Of a stretch of 64,000 nt of DNA, positions 27,836-38,713 are shown in pieces. Below the pieces are notes generated by a model, which made no database searches, was not told the origin of the DNA, and saw only the letters and a program-made list of their open reading frames with translations. Position 1 is the first letter of the stretch, and every line of letters starts with the position of its first letter. Origin of the DNA: Halomicrobium salinisoli (GTDB lineage: Archaea; Halobacteriota; Halobacteria; Halobacteriales; Haloarculaceae); the NCBI RefSeq assembly GCF_020405185.1, contig NZ_CP084463.1:930001-994000 (forward strand). The letters run 5' to 3'. The translations under genes were made by a program, and so were the position numbers.

Positions 27836-27902
27836 CTCTCCGACGGTCGACGGCCACTGAGCCGGCACAAAGCACATATCCCGACCGGGCCAAATCCGGC
27901 GT

Positions 27903-28121
27903 ATGCACCCTGAAACCCCCGATTCCGAGAGCGGCTGTCCGAAGTGCGGCCACGACGACGCGGAGGTCGACAATATCGCCGTCACCGGCGGCGGCTTCAG
28001 CAAACTGTTCGACGTCCAGAACCGCGGGTTCCGGACCGTGTCGTGCACGAACTGCGGGTACACGGAACTGTACAAGTCCGACGCCGGGAGCAGCGACCTC
28101 GTCGACGTCTTCCTCGGGTGA
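27903..28121 (+). CDS. Zinc-ribbon nucleic-acid-binding protein (COG3478-like)
   Basis: A 72-residue zinc ribbon. The knuckles are CPKCGH (about 12-17) and CTNCGYTELY (about 48-57), separated by the conserved VTGGGFSKLFDVQNRGFRTV. It ends with SDLVDVFLG, as in the widespread YpzJ/COG3478 family of predicted nucleic-acid-binding proteins. Target and role are unknown. It lies 2 bases ahead of a small membrane protein gene on the same strand, so the pair forms an operon. Confidence 0.8.
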   Translation: MHPETPDSESGCPKCGHDDAEVDNIAVTGGGFSKLFDVQNRGFRTVSCTNCGYTELYKSDAGSSDLVDVFLG

Positions 28122-28123
28122 GG

Positions 28124-28393
28124 ATGGCCGGCGAGACGGTGTTCGCCGTGTTCTTCGTCCTATTCGTCGTCGCGGCCCTCGCCGTCCCCCTCCTGCTCTG
28201 GTCGGAGATCGAGGCGGAGACCGATCGGACGGAGCGGATGGACCGGGCGTCGGCCGAGCGGACCGCCCGGCGGGACGCAGGCGGCGACGCCACATCGAGA
28301 TCGGACGACGACCGACGGGACGGCACTGACGGACGGAATCGCGGTGCCAACCACTGGGACCGCGAGGAAAACGAGAACGGCGATCGGTTCTGA
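28124..28393 (+). CDS. Small single-TM protein with charged tail
   Basis: An 89-residue protein: one N-terminal transmembrane helix (VFAVFFVLFVVAALAVPLLL, about 6-25), then a cytoplasmic tail of about 60 residues rich in Arg, Asp and Glu, probably disordered. It starts 2 bases after the zinc-ribbon gene stop, which argues for co-expression. The tail ends in NRGANHWDREENENGDRF. No family known to me. Confidence 0.6.
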   Translation: MAGETVFAVFFVLFVVAALAVPLLLWSEIEAETDRTERMDRASAERTARRDAGGDATSRSDDDRRDGTDGRNRGANHWDREENENGDRF

Positions 28394-28420
28394 GCAGTCG
28401 GTAGGCGGCGGACGACCCGA

Positions 28421-31400
28421 TCAGTCGTCCGTCGAGGCCGCGAAGTCCGTGCTGGCGCCGTCCGCGTCCGCGGTGGCCGACGCGGGCAGTTCGGTCCGCA
28501 CGTCGTCGCGCTCGCGCTCGGTGATGACCTCGGCGTAGGCGTCGGGCATCACCTTCACGAAGTCGTCGAGCGCGGCCTCCCAGTCGTCGAGGAGGGTCGT
28601 CGCGCGCTCTGAGTCCGTGTAGGCGGCGTGGTTCTCGACCAGCCGGGAGATCATCTGGCGGTCCTTCTCCTCGAGCGTGCGCGACAGCGAGACCATGCCG
28701 GTGTTGGCCTGCTCCTCGAAGTCGCCGTCGGGATCGTAGACGTAGGCGACGCCGCCGGACATGCCGGCAGCGAAGTTCTTCCCGGTGTCGCCCAGTACGA
28801 CGATGGCGCCGCCGGTCATGTACTCGCAGCCGTGGTCGCCGACGCCCTCGACGACGCCCTTGACCCCGGAGTTACGGACGGCGAAGCGCTCGCCGGCCAC
28901 GCCGTTGACGTAGGCCTCGCCCTGGGTCGCGCCGTACAGCGCGACGTTGCCGATCAGGACGTTCTCGGTCGGGTCGTAGGCGGCTTCCTCGGGCGTGCGG
29001 AGGATCAGTTTCCCGCCGGAGAGGCCCTTGCCGACGTAGTCGTTGGCGGTGCCGACCAGGTCCATCGTGACGCCGCCCTGGAGGAAGGCGCCGAACGACT
29101 GGCCGGCGGTGCCGTCGAAGTCGATCTGGATCGTGTCGTCGGGGAGCCCGTCGCCGCCGTGTTCGCGGGAGATGCGGTTCGACAGGGTCGCGCCGACCGC
29201 GCGGTCGACGTTGTCGACGTCCGCGTCGATGGTAACCGGTTCGCCGTCCTCGAGAGCGGGCTCGGCCGCTTCGAGCAGGTCCCAGTCGAGCTGGTCGTCG
29301 ATCTCGTGGGTCTGCTCGCGGGTCTTGATCGAGTCGCCGTCGCCCTCGGGCTCGGCCAGCACCGAGGAGAGGTCGAGCTTCCGCGCCTTGGGGTTCTCGA
29401 CGTCGTCGCGCTGATCGAGCAGGTCGACCCGGCCGATCATCTCGTCGAGGGTCTCGAAGCCCAGCTCGGCCATGATCTCGCGCAGCTCCTGCGCGATGAA
29501 CGTCATGTAGTTGATGACGTGCTGGGGCTCGCCGGGGAACCGGTCGCGGAGGTCCTCGTCCTGCGTGGCGACGCCGACCGGGCAGGTGTTCTCGTGGCAC
29601 TGGCGGGCCATGACACAGCCCGAGGTGACCATCGAGGCGGTGCCGAAGACGTACCCCTCGGCGCCCAGCAGGGCGGCGACGGCCACGTCGCGGCCGGTCT
29701 TCATGCCGCCGTCGGTGGTCACGCGGATGCGCGAGCGCAGGCCGGTCGCGCGGAGCATCTGGTTGGCCTCGGCGAGGCCCAGCTCCCAGGGCAGGCCGGC
29801 GTTCTTGATGGAGGTCTTCGGCGAGGCGCCCGTGCCGCCGGAGTGGCCCGAGATGTGGACCACGTCGGCGTTGGCCTTGGCGACGCCGGCCGCGATGGTG
29901 CCGATGCCGTCCTCCGAGACCAGCTTGACGTTGATGTCGGCCTCCGGGTTGGCGGCCTTCAGGTCGTGGATGAGCTGCTTGAGGTCCTCGATGGAGTAGA
30001 TGTCGTGCAGCGGCGGCGGCGAGATGAGCCCGACTCCGGGCGTCGCGTACCGGACGTGGGCGATCATCTCGTTGACCTTCTTGCCGGGGAGGTGGCCGCC
30101 CTCGCCGGGCTTGGACCCCTGGGCCATCTTGATCTGCAGTTCGTTCGCCGAGGAGAGGTACTCGCTGGTGACGCCGAAGCGGCCCGAGGCGACCTGCTTG
30201 ACGCCGCATTCCTTCTCGGTGTCGAACCGCTCTGGCGGTTCACCGCCCTCGCCGGTGTTGGCGTTGGAGCCGAGGCGGTTCATCGCGATGGCGTTGTTCT
30301 CGTGCATCTCGGGCGAGAGCGACCCGAGGCTCATCGCGGCCGTCTCGAAGCGCTGGACGACGTCCTCGACGGGCTCGACGTCCTCGATCGGGATCGACTC
30401 CCGGTCCTCGCCGTCGAACTCCAGCAGCCCCCGCAGCGTCTGGAGGTTCTGCTGCTGGTCGTTGATCTGCTCGGCGAACTCCTCGTAGGTCCCGTAGTCG
30501 CCGGTCCGGACGGCCTGCTGGAGCTTGCCGACCGTGTCCGGGTTCCACTGGTGGTAGATGCCGTCGGAGCGGAACTCGTACTCGCCGGTCCGCTCCATCT
30601 CGGGCTCCTCGTCGCCCCAGGCGACCTCGTGGCGCTTCCGGAGGTCGTCCTCGATCTCCTCGATGCCGATGCCCTCGGTGCGGCTGGTCGTCCCCTCGAA
30701 GTACTCGTCGACGAAGTCAGAGGAGAGCCCGACGGCCTCGAAGATCTGGGCGCCCTGGTAGCTCTCGACCGTGGAGATGCCCATCTTGGCCATCGTCTTC
30801 AGGAGGCCGTCCTCGACGGCCGTGATGTACGCGTTGATAGCCGCCTCCAGTTCCGCGCCGTCCGGGCCGGCGACGAGGTCCTCGATGGTCTGGTAGGCGA
30901 GGTAGGGGTTGACCGCGCCCGCGCCGTAACCGATCAGCGTCGCGAAGTGGTGGACGGTCCGCGGGTCGCCGGACTCGAGGACGAGGCCGACGTGGTTGCG
31001 CAGGCCGTTGCGGACGAGGTGGTGGTGGACGCCGCCCACGGCGAGCAGGCTCGGGATCGGCACTCGGTCGGGACCGGTCGCGCGGTCCGAGAGGACGATC
31101 ACGTCGTGCTCGCGTGCGGCCTCGGTGGCCTCCTCGCGGACGGCCTCGACGGCCTCGCGGAGGTCGGTGCCCGCCTCGTAGGTGACGTCGACGACGGCGG
31201 TCGACATGCCGTTCTCGTCGAGCTCTTTGATCCCCGCCGTCTCCTCGTCGGTGAGGATCGGCGAGTCCAGGACGAGCTGGCGGGCGTGGGCCTCGCTCTC
31301 GTCGAGGAGGTTGCGCTGGAAGCCCAGCCGCGACTCCAGGGAGGTGACCAGCTCCTCGCGGATGTAGTCCAGCGGCGGGTTGGTGACCTGAGCGAACAGC

Positions 31401-32977
31401 TGCTTGAAGTAGGTGAACAGTGGCCGGTTGAACTGCGAGAGGACGGAGAGGGGCGTGTCGTCGCCCATCGAGCCCACCGGGTCCTTGCCCTGCTGGGCCA
31501 TCGGCTGGATGAGGTGGTCGACCTCGTCGTAGGTGTAGCCGTAGGTGGCCTGGTGGGAGCGCAGGTCGCCGACGTCGGAAAGCGGCGCGTCGGTTTCACG
31601 GTCGACGACGTCGTCGAGGGCGACCTGTTGCTCGTCGACCCACTCGCCGTACGTCTCGTCCGTAATGTCCTCGAAGACCTCCTCGTCGGGGATCACGCGG
31701 CCCTCCTCGGGGTCGGCGAGGAAGCACTGGCCGGGCTGGAGGCGGCCGCGCTCGCTGATCTCCTCGGGCGCGTTGTCCAGCGCGCCGGCCTCGGAGGCCA
31801 TCACGAGCGTGTCGTCCTCCAGCACGTCGTAGCGGCAGGGACGCAGGCCGTTGCGGTCGAGGACGGCGCCGATGCGGTCGCCGTCGGTCGCCGCGACCAG
31901 CGCGGGGCCGTCCCACGGCTCGACCAGCGAGGCGTGGTAGTCGTAGAAGTCCCGGCGGTCGCCGGTGACGTCGTTCATCTCGCCGCGCCAGGCCTCGGGG
32001 ACGAGCATCCGCAGGGCGTGGGGCAGGTCGCGACCGCCCTGGAGCAGCAGTTCCAGCGCGTTGTCGACGCTGGCGGTGTCGGACTGCTCCGGGTCGTCGA
32101 TGATCGGCTTGATCTTCTCGACGTCGTCGCCGAAGGCCTCGTGAGCGATGTCCGTCTCGCGGGCCCGCATCCAGTTGATGTTGCCCTGGATGGTGTTGAA
32201 CTCGCCGTTGTGGATGATGTTCCGGTAGGGGTGGGCGAGGTGCCACGCGCCGAGCGTGTTCGTCGAGAAGCGCGCGTGAACGAGGGCGAACGTCGACCGC
32301 ATCCGCTCGTCGGTCAGCTCCGGGAAGTACCCGGGCAGCTGCTCGGCCGTGAGCAGGCCCTTGTAGACGACGGTCTCGTTGTCCAGCGAGCAGACGTAGA
32401 AGCGCTCGTGGCCGGGCGGCCGCTCGTCTTCGACGGCGTTCTCCAGCACCCGGCGGCCGACGTACAGCTGGCGGTCGAACTCGTCGCCGGTCGCGCCGGT
32501 CGCGGACTCGACGAACACCTGGACGACGTCGGGTTCGGACTCCAGAGCGGTCTCACCCAGGTCCGAGTTATCGGTCGGCACGTCGCGCCACGCGAGGACG
32601 TCCAGGCCCTCCTCGGCCAGTCTGTCCTCGACGAACGTCTTCAGGCCCGCCGCCGCGTCAGCGTCGTCCTTCGGGAGAAAGAGCGTGCCGACGGCGTAGT
32701 CGCCGGGCGCGGGGAGGGCGACGTCGAGTTCGTCCCGGAAGAACTCGTGGGGAATCTGGAACATGATCCCGGCGCCGTCGCCGGTGTTCTCCTCGGCGCC
32801 GGTCGTCCCGCGGTGTTCGAGGTTCTCGAGGAGGTCGATCCCGTCCTGTACCACCCAGTTGTGGGACCCGCCGCCGAGGTCCATGACGGCGCCGACCCCG
32901 CAGTTCGACCGGGCGTCGGTCGGATCCGCGAGCCCGGGGCCACCGCCGGACTCGCCGCTGTCGTGTCGCTCAACCAT
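28421..32977 (-). CDS. gltB: Glutamate synthase, large subunit
   Basis: Makes two glutamates from glutamine and 2-oxoglutarate. The 1518-residue product begins with a 25-residue propeptide before the catalytic Cys26 (NCGVGAV) of the class II amidotransferase domain. The central domain (about 450-750) follows. The FMN synthase domain (about 810-1190) has SGHSGGTGASP and the 3Fe-4S cysteines in CVMARQCHENTCPVG. The GXGXG domain closes the protein, with GGSGGVAYVYD-like glycines in MSGGVAYVYD. No gltD-like small subunit is adjacent, so ferredoxin is the likelier electron donor. gdhB lies 471 bases upstream on the same strand. Confidence 0.95.
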   Translation of the reverse strand: MVERHDSGESGGGPGLADPTDARSNCGVGAVMDLGGGSHNWVVQDGIDLLENLEHRGTTGAEENTGDGAGIMFQIPHEFFRDELDVALPAPGDYAVGTLFLPKDDADAAAGLKTFVEDRLAEEGLDVLAWRDVPTDNSDLGETALESEPDVVQVFVESATGATGDEFDRQLYVGRRVLENAVEDERPPGHERFYVCSLDNETVVYKGLLTAEQLPGYFPELTDERMRSTFALVHARFSTNTLGAWHLAHPYRNIIHNGEFNTIQGNINWMRARETDIAHEAFGDDVEKIKPIIDDPEQSDTASVDNALELLLQGGRDLPHALRMLVPEAWRGEMNDVTGDRRDFYDYHASLVEPWDGPALVAATDGDRIGAVLDRNGLRPCRYDVLEDDTLVMASEAGALDNAPEEISERGRLQPGQCFLADPEEGRVIPDEEVFEDITDETYGEWVDEQQVALDDVVDRETDAPLSDVGDLRSHQATYGYTYDEVDHLIQPMAQQGKDPVGSMGDDTPLSVLSQFNRPLFTYFKQLFAQVTNPPLDYIREELVTSLESRLGFQRNLLDESEAHARQLVLDSPILTDEETAGIKELDENGMSTAVVDVTYEAGTDLREAVEAVREEATEAAREHDVIVLSDRATGPDRVPIPSLLAVGGVHHHLVRNGLRNHVGLVLESGDPRTVHHFATLIGYGAGAVNPYLAYQTIEDLVAGPDGAELEAAINAYITAVEDGLLKTMAKMGISTVESYQGAQIFEAVGLSSDFVDEYFEGTTSRTEGIGIEEIEDDLRKRHEVAWGDEEPEMERTGEYEFRSDGIYHQWNPDTVGKLQQAVRTGDYGTYEEFAEQINDQQQNLQTLRGLLEFDGEDRESIPIEDVEPVEDVVQRFETAAMSLGSLSPEMHENNAIAMNRLGSNANTGEGGEPPERFDTEKECGVKQVASGRFGVTSEYLSSANELQIKMAQGSKPGEGGHLPGKKVNEMIAHVRYATPGVGLISPPPLHDIYSIEDLKQLIHDLKAANPEADINVKLVSEDGIGTIAAGVAKANADVVHISGHSGGTGASPKTSIKNAGLPWELGLAEANQMLRATGLRSRIRVTTDGGMKTGRDVAVAALLGAEGYVFGTASMVTSGCVMARQCHENTCPVGVATQDEDLRDRFPGEPQHVINYMTFIAQELREIMAELGFETLDEMIGRVDLLDQRDDVENPKARKLDLSSVLAEPEGDGDSIKTREQTHEIDDQLDWDLLEAAEPALEDGEPVTIDADVDNVDRAVGATLSNRISREHGGDGLPDDTIQIDFDGTAGQSFGAFLQGGVTMDLVGTANDYVGKGLSGGKLILRTPEEAAYDPTENVLIGNVALYGATQGEAYVNGVAGERFAVRNSGVKGVVEGVGDHGCEYMTGGAIVVLGDTGKNFAAGMSGGVAYVYDPDGDFEEQANTGMVSLSRTLEEKDRQMISRLVENHAAYTDSERATTLLDDWEAALDDFVKVMPDAYAEVITERERDDVRTELPASATADADGASTDFAASTDD

Positions 32978-33448
32978 TGTGCGCGGTACCTACGTCTCCG
33001 ACCATAAGAGGCTAATCCTGATACAATAAGGGCTCCTTATACCCATACCCACGAGTATAATTCGTAAATGAACTATAATGCAGAATTCGATCCAGCGGCC
33101 TGTCGATCCACAGACGCGATTCAGGGCGTGATTCGCGGGACGAGCTGATTGCCGCTCGACCGAAGTTATCCGTCTTCGGTAACAGAGCAGCGGGCTCGGC
33201 GCGACACGTGGGTGCCGAATCGGCCACTCGAACGACGAGCCGAATTAGTATTCATGAAGTTATTAAATGGAACTGTAACTCGTGGCCAGTGATTATATAC
33301 CTTATATTCGACGGCCATCGGTGATCAGGGCGAACGCTTCGGACGTCGGCCGACTCGATCGCGGGAGCACGCGAGCGACGTACCCGTCGGTCGCTCGCTC
33401 GGCGAGCGAAGAGAACAGAGGCCCCGGTCGAAGTCTGCGCGTCGGCGT
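32978..33448. promoter_or_regulatory. gltB upstream region, AT-rich, with several TATA-like boxes
   Basis: This 471-base gap separates gdhB (upstream) from gltB (both minus strand). At 33005-33012 the minus strand reads CTCTTATG, about 30 bases before the gltB ATG, a plausible core promoter. Two further AT-rich islands lie at 33018-33085 (TTATAC and GTATAA boxes in opposite directions) and 33245-33312 (GATTATATACC). Hairpins occur at about 33160-33180 (CCGAAG/CTTCGG) and 33393-33411 (CGCTCG/CGAGCG), the latter just past the gdhB stop. No gene is convincing here. Confidence 0.5.
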
Positions 33449-34705
<1,257 letters not shown>

Positions 34706-35054
34706 ATCTGGACGATTGTAGAGTTTCGGTAAATATTCATCGGAATCGTATTTGGCTCTTTGGCCTCACATGGATATTACGCCAATTATTGTAAGTATAA
34801 TATGGCCACTACCCAAGGAGGGCATACAATTTAAACAATATAAGGTCGGGCGGGTCCGAGCCACAGTCCGCGTGAACCGGCTACCGTCTGCCGATCGTCA
34901 CACGGTAGTCTGACGCCCCTTTATGTAAGATCACTCGTCAGGGTTACCCGGGGGCACCGGAGAACGTCACACGCTCCCGCATCCCCATTCCTCGTTCCGA
35001 TCGCGTCGATCGACGGCGGTCGGCAACCCGACCGCCGATCACCGTTCGTCTCCG
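34706..35054. promoter_or_regulatory. gdhB upstream region, strongly AT-rich
   Basis: This 349-base gap has no gene I can support. From 34720 to about 34850 it is far more AT-rich than its surroundings, with several TATA-like words (AATATTTAC at 34729-34738, AAGTATAATATGG near 34795, TTTAAACAATATAAGG near 34830). Only the first is placed to serve gdhB directly. A TTTATGTAAG box at about 34919-34928 faces the plus strand, but no plus-strand gene follows. The rest is plain GC-rich DNA. Confidence 0.5.
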
Positions 35055-35324
35055 TCAGTCGTTGATCTTCTCGACGATCTCCCTTGCCTGGTCACGCGCG
35101 CGGTCCTCGCCCTGGTTCTTCGGGATCAGGACGCTCTGGACCAGCCACTCGTCGCTGTCTTCCGCCTGGCCGGTCCGCACCTCGGACCCCTCGACGACGG
35201 AGTCGCTGACCTCGTCCGCCCAGTCCGGCGTTCGGATCTCGTCGAACTGGTCGGGGTCGCGAAAGCGGACGTGGAAGTAGTCGTCGCCCTCCTCTGTGGC
35301 CTTGATCTCGGGTGCCGCGGACAT
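35055..35324 (-). CDS. Small acidic haloarchaeal protein
   Basis: An 89-residue acidic protein with a plausible alpha/beta fold: the strand-like DDYFHVRFRDPDQFDEIRTP, WADEVSDSVVEGSEVRTGQ and WLVQSVLIPK, then a C-terminal helix (GEDRARDQAREIVEKIND). No known motif. Codon use is native and the composition is sensible for a soluble haloarchaeal protein, so it is likely real. It lies alone, with an 82-base gap to the next gene upstream. Confidence 0.65.
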   Translation of the reverse strand: MSAAPEIKATEEGDDYFHVRFRDPDQFDEIRTPDWADEVSDSVVEGSEVRTGQAEDSDEWLVQSVLIPKNQGEDRARDQAREIVEKIND

Positions 35325-35406
35325 GTGTGCTCGTAGACGGCGACGGGTGAAAGGCGGCGGCGACCGTTTCCGCGAAACGTCTCGTTAACGGGGCAGACAC
35401 CCGGGA

Positions 35407-35850
35407 CTACTCATCGCGGCGATAGGCGAGAAACCGCAACTCCTCGGGATCGCCGCCCGGCCGATCGACCGCACCGACCTCCTCGAACCCGCAGGCCTCG
35501 TAGAACGGGACGAGGCCCTCCCGGGAGAGCAGTTCGAGGTCGACGTCGGCCAGCGGTGGATGCGTCACGAGGGCGGCCAGCAACTCTTCGCCGAGTCCCT
35601 CGCCGCGGCGGTCCGCGTGGACGATGACATCGAACACCATCGCGTAGTAGCTGTAGTCGGTCAGCACCCGCGCCGCCGCCACGAGATCTCCGGACTCGGT
35701 CTGACGCAGGGCGACGGCCTCGTCCGTCGCAGCCAGCGCCCGGCGGAGTTCGGTCTCCCCGCGGTCGGCCCACCAGTCGTAGGTCTCGTAGAGGTCGACC
35801 AGTTGCGGGACGTCCTCCGGGCCGAGCGAGCGTTCGACCGTGACGGGCAT
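35407..35850 (-). CDS. GNAT-family N-acetyltransferase
   Basis: A 147-residue acetyltransferase. It begins VERSLGPEDVPQLVDLYETYDWW and contains the acetyl-CoA motif A in VFDVIVHADRRGEGLGEELL, then LVPFYEACGFEEVG near the C-terminus. The ATG at 35850 fits the GNAT N-terminus; longer upstream starts add unrelated residues. The substrate is unknown. The A-rich run just upstream (35875-35881) may be part of its promoter. Confidence 0.82.
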   Translation of the reverse strand: MPVTVERSLGPEDVPQLVDLYETYDWWADRGETELRRALAATDEAVALRQTESGDLVAAARVLTDYSYYAMVFDVIVHADRRGEGLGEELLAALVTHPPLADVDLELLSREGLVPFYEACGFEEVGAVDRPGGDPEELRFLAYRRDE

Positions 35851-36027
35851 GTGAGTCGCGAGTGCGGGAGAGCGGAAAAAAGGGGGCCGGAGGAATGCGA
35901 AAGGAACACATACCATCGACGTGTTCACTGGGCTCCTGGCACTGCGACACCGGACTGATCGTATCGACCCGGCGACTGAACCGTATTTCAGGAAACACTT
36001 TACCCGGACTGCGCCGTGGCTGCCGCC

Positions 36028-36996
36028 ATGCTCATCGTCGGCAGCGACGACGGACTCTACCGGGTGACGGGCATCGACGGACCGGGGCCGGTGGACGTGA
36101 CGAAGGAACGCGATGCGGGACGCGCGTGGCGCGTACGGACGTTCGACGGGTTGCCCGGCGCGTTCGCGGCGACGGATACGGGGCTGTACCATTCCACGGA
36201 CGGGCGCGCCTGGACAGACCTCGACGTCCCGCAGGAGCGGGTCTACGCGGTCGGCGCGTCTCCCGACGGAACGCTATACGCGGGGACCCGGCCGGCTCAC
36301 GTCTACGCCGCCAGCCCCGACGACGAGGGCCTTTCGGACGGCCGTCTGGACTGGCGTGAACTCGATGGATTTCAGGAGTTGCCGTCGCGTGACGGGTGGC
36401 GTCTCCCCCGCCACGACGACGTCGCACAGGTCCGGGACCTCCACGTCCATCCGGCGGCGCCCGACCGGGTCGTGGCCGGCGTGGAGGTGGGCGCCGTCCA
36501 CGTCAGCCGCGACGGGGGCGAGACCTGGACCGAGCGCCGCGACGGCATCGACGACGACGTCCACGAGCTCCACCTCGTCGGCCCCGAAGAGTTCGTCGCC
36601 GCGACGGGGCACGGCCTGTTCCGGTCGACTGACGCCGGGCGCTCGTGGATGCGCCTCGACGGCGGCTACGATCAGCGGTACTTCCGTGCCGTCGCCTCTC
36701 ACGACGGGGTGATCTACGCGGCGGGTGCGCTCGCCAACTCCTCGACCTGGAACGACGCGGACGCCGACCCGGCGCTGTTCGCGTGCCGTGACGGCGAGTC
36801 GCTGGACCCGGTCGACCATCCTCGCCCGGACGAGACTGTCACGGGACTGACCGTCGTCGAGGGCGTGGTCGTGGCGGGGACCCACGGAGGGACGCTGCTC
36901 GTGGGCGGCGATGACGGCTGGTCGGTCGCCGGCTCGGTCCCGGTTCCGGGTGAGGTGACTGGTCGGTACACGCCGCTGACCTGGCTGAACCGATGA
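36028..36996 (+). CDS. BNR/Asp-box beta-propeller protein
   Basis: A 322-residue repeat protein. Asp-box-like motifs recur: YHSTDGRAWTDL, HVSRDGGETWTERR and FRSTDAGRSWMRL, each at the turn of a propeller blade, as in BNR repeats of sialidase-like and photosystem-assembly-like proteins. It starts MLIVGSDDGLYRV with no signal peptide, so it is likely cytoplasmic. It lacks an FRIP motif and has no evident catalytic residues, so a scaffold or binding role is likelier than glycosidase. A CTTTACC box 27-30 bases upstream fixes the ATG. Confidence 0.75.
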   Translation: MLIVGSDDGLYRVTGIDGPGPVDVTKERDAGRAWRVRTFDGLPGAFAATDTGLYHSTDGRAWTDLDVPQERVYAVGASPDGTLYAGTRPAHVYAASPDDEGLSDGRLDWRELDGFQELPSRDGWRLPRHDDVAQVRDLHVHPAAPDRVVAGVEVGAVHVSRDGGETWTERRDGIDDDVHELHLVGPEEFVAATGHGLFRSTDAGRSWMRLDGGYDQRYFRAVASHDGVIYAAGALANSSTWNDADADPALFACRDGESLDPVDHPRPDETVTGLTVVEGVVVAGTHGGTLLVGGDDGWSVAGSVPVPGEVTGRYTPLTWLNR

Positions 36997-37026
36997 CGGG
37001 CGCAGAAAAGTAACGGACGGTCGGCC

Positions 37027-38487
37027 TCAGTACGTCTTCGCGAAGTACGCCGTCTCCTCCGCCACCTCGCCGCAGATGGCGCAGTCGTCGTGGACGGGCT
37101 CCTCGTCGCGGTCGAGCGGGACCATCACGATCTCGGCGGCGATGGCCTCCTTGATGGGCTCCTCGCAGTCCTCGTCGCCGCACCAGCCGGCCTTCACGTA
37201 GCCGCCGTGCTGGCCGATGGTGCCGAGGATCTCCTCGCGGGACTCGGCCTCCCGGATCTCGCCCTCCAGCGTCTCCTCGGCGCTGGCGTACAGCTTGGCG
37301 TGGACGGTGTCGAGGTGGTCGCGGACGGTCTCGGCCAGGTCCGAGCGGCTCTCGGTCTCGGTCTCGCCGTCGGGGCGGTGCGCCAGCGTGATCTCCTCGT
37401 CCTCGACCTCGTTCGGACCGATCTCGATCCGCAGCGGGACGCCCTTCAGCTCCCAGTCGTTGTACTTGAACCCGGGGTTGCGGTGGTCGCGGTCGTCCAG
37501 TTCGACGCGGACGCCGGCCTCGTCGAGTTCGGCGGCGACGTCGGCGCTGTACTCCAGGACCGCCTCCTTGTTGTCCTCCTGCCAGATGGGGACGATGACG
37601 ACCTGCTCGGGCGCGAGCGCGGGCGGGAGGACCAGGCCTTGCTCGTCGGAGTGGGTCATGATGAGCGCGCCCATCGCGCGCCACGAGAGGCCCCAGGAGG
37701 TCGTGTGCGCGGTGGTCTCCTCCTCGTCCTCGTCGACGTAGGTGATGTCGAACGCCTCCGCGAAGGAGGTGCCGAGGTAGTGGGAGGTGGCGGCCTGGAC
37801 GGACTTGCCGTCGGGCATCAGCGCCTCGATGGTCGTCGTCGTGTGCGCGCCGGGGAACTTGTCGTGCTCGGGCTTGCGGCCCTTCAGCGGCGGCAGCGCC
37901 ATCACGTCCTCGTAGAGGCGCTCGTACTGCTCCAGGCGCGTCATCGTCTCGTCCCAGGCGCCCTCTTCGTCGTGGTGGGCGGTGTGGCCCTCCTGCCAGA
38001 GGAACTCCTTGGTGCGGAAGAACGGCTTGGTCTCCGTGGCCTCCCAGCGGACGACGCTACACCACTGGTTCAGCCGCATGGGGAGATCGCGGTGCGAGCG
38101 GACCCACTGGGCCATGAACGGCGCGATGATGGACTCGCTGGTGGGGCGAACGGCAAGGCGTTCCTCGAGTTCCTCGTGACCGCCGTGGGTCACCCACGCC
38201 ACCTCGGGATCGAACCCCTCGACGATGTCCTTCTCCCGTTCGAGGTAGGACTCGGGGATGAAGAGGGGGAAGTAGGCGTTGTCGACGCCGGTGTCCTTGA
38301 ACCAGCCGTCGAGGTGGTCCTGGATCCGCTCCCAGACTGCGTAGCCGCGGGGTCGGGTGACGATGAACCCGCCCATCGGCGCGTAGTCGGCCATGCCGGC
38401 TTTCTGGACGACCTCGGCGTACCACTCGCCGGTCTCGTGCTCCTTCGACGTAGTGATGCCGAGTTCCTGTTCCTGCTGATCGCTCAT
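37027..38487 (-). CDS. proS: Prolyl-tRNA synthetase
   Basis: Charges tRNA-Pro. The 486-residue class II enzyme has motif 1 in GYAVWERIQDHLDGWF, the TSESIIAPFMAQWVRSHRDLP block, motif 2 in VVRWEATETKPFFRTKEFLW and a motif 3 region (SWGLSWRAMGALIM). The anticodon-binding domain follows and the archaeal/eukaryotic-type C-terminal zinc cysteines close it (GWCGDEDC, DDCAICGE). Length and zinc tail mark it as the archaeal form. The minus-strand box TTTATGG lies 26-32 bases ahead of the ATG, consistent with a leaderless mRNA. Confidence 0.96.
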   Translation of the reverse strand: MSDQQEQELGITTSKEHETGEWYAEVVQKAGMADYAPMGGFIVTRPRGYAVWERIQDHLDGWFKDTGVDNAYFPLFIPESYLEREKDIVEGFDPEVAWVTHGGHEELEERLAVRPTSESIIAPFMAQWVRSHRDLPMRLNQWCSVVRWEATETKPFFRTKEFLWQEGHTAHHDEEGAWDETMTRLEQYERLYEDVMALPPLKGRKPEHDKFPGAHTTTTIEALMPDGKSVQAATSHYLGTSFAEAFDITYVDEDEEETTAHTTSWGLSWRAMGALIMTHSDEQGLVLPPALAPEQVVIVPIWQEDNKEAVLEYSADVAAELDEAGVRVELDDRDHRNPGFKYNDWELKGVPLRIEIGPNEVEDEEITLAHRPDGETETESRSDLAETVRDHLDTVHAKLYASAEETLEGEIREAESREEILGTIGQHGGYVKAGWCGDEDCEEPIKEAIAAEIVMVPLDRDEEPVHDDCAICGEVAEETAYFAKTY

Positions 38488-38713
38488 GTCTCGTCTCTCG
38501 GCGACGAGGGCCATAAACGACCCGAGTCGCGCTCGCCCACCGGGGAACGATGGGAATCGCGCTCGCCCGCCGGGCGCGGGTTTATATCGGACGACGGGGC
38601 CAGGAACGCTCGCCCGGCGGTTCTCCCCCGGCCGCCGGGCGCGCCGGCGCCCGGCTGTGTTCCCCTCTGCCGTCGGGCGCCCGCTCTCCCCCCTCACGGG
38701 GTCGTCTCAGCGG
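38488..38713. other. Spacer with TATA box and strong hairpin, possible non-coding RNA
   Basis: A 226-base gap upstream of proS and downstream of the ATP-grasp gene (both minus strand). On the plus strand GTTTATATCGG (38579-38589) looks like a promoter with no plus-strand gene after it. About 45 bases later, 38634-38655 forms a perfect 9-bp hairpin (GCCGGGCGC / GCGCCCGGC, 4-base loop). A short RNA starting near 38612 is possible but unproven. Confidence 0.35.

Noticed and set aside
28628..33007. A 1459-codon open frame antisense to gltB, and similar long frames across most genes
   Set aside because: In DNA of about 70% GC the antisense frame of a gene with GC-rich third positions stays open. 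These frames have Arg-, Val- or Ser-rich composition and no family features, while the other strand has clear enzymes.
36028..36996. The BNR propeller as a sialidase
   Set aside because: It has Asp-boxes but no FRIP motif and no catalytic arginine triad that I can see, and no signal peptide.
38579..38713. The hairpin region as RNase P RNA or SRP RNA
   Set aside because: It is much too short, and I see none of the conserved RNase P core or SRP Alu/S-domain sequences.
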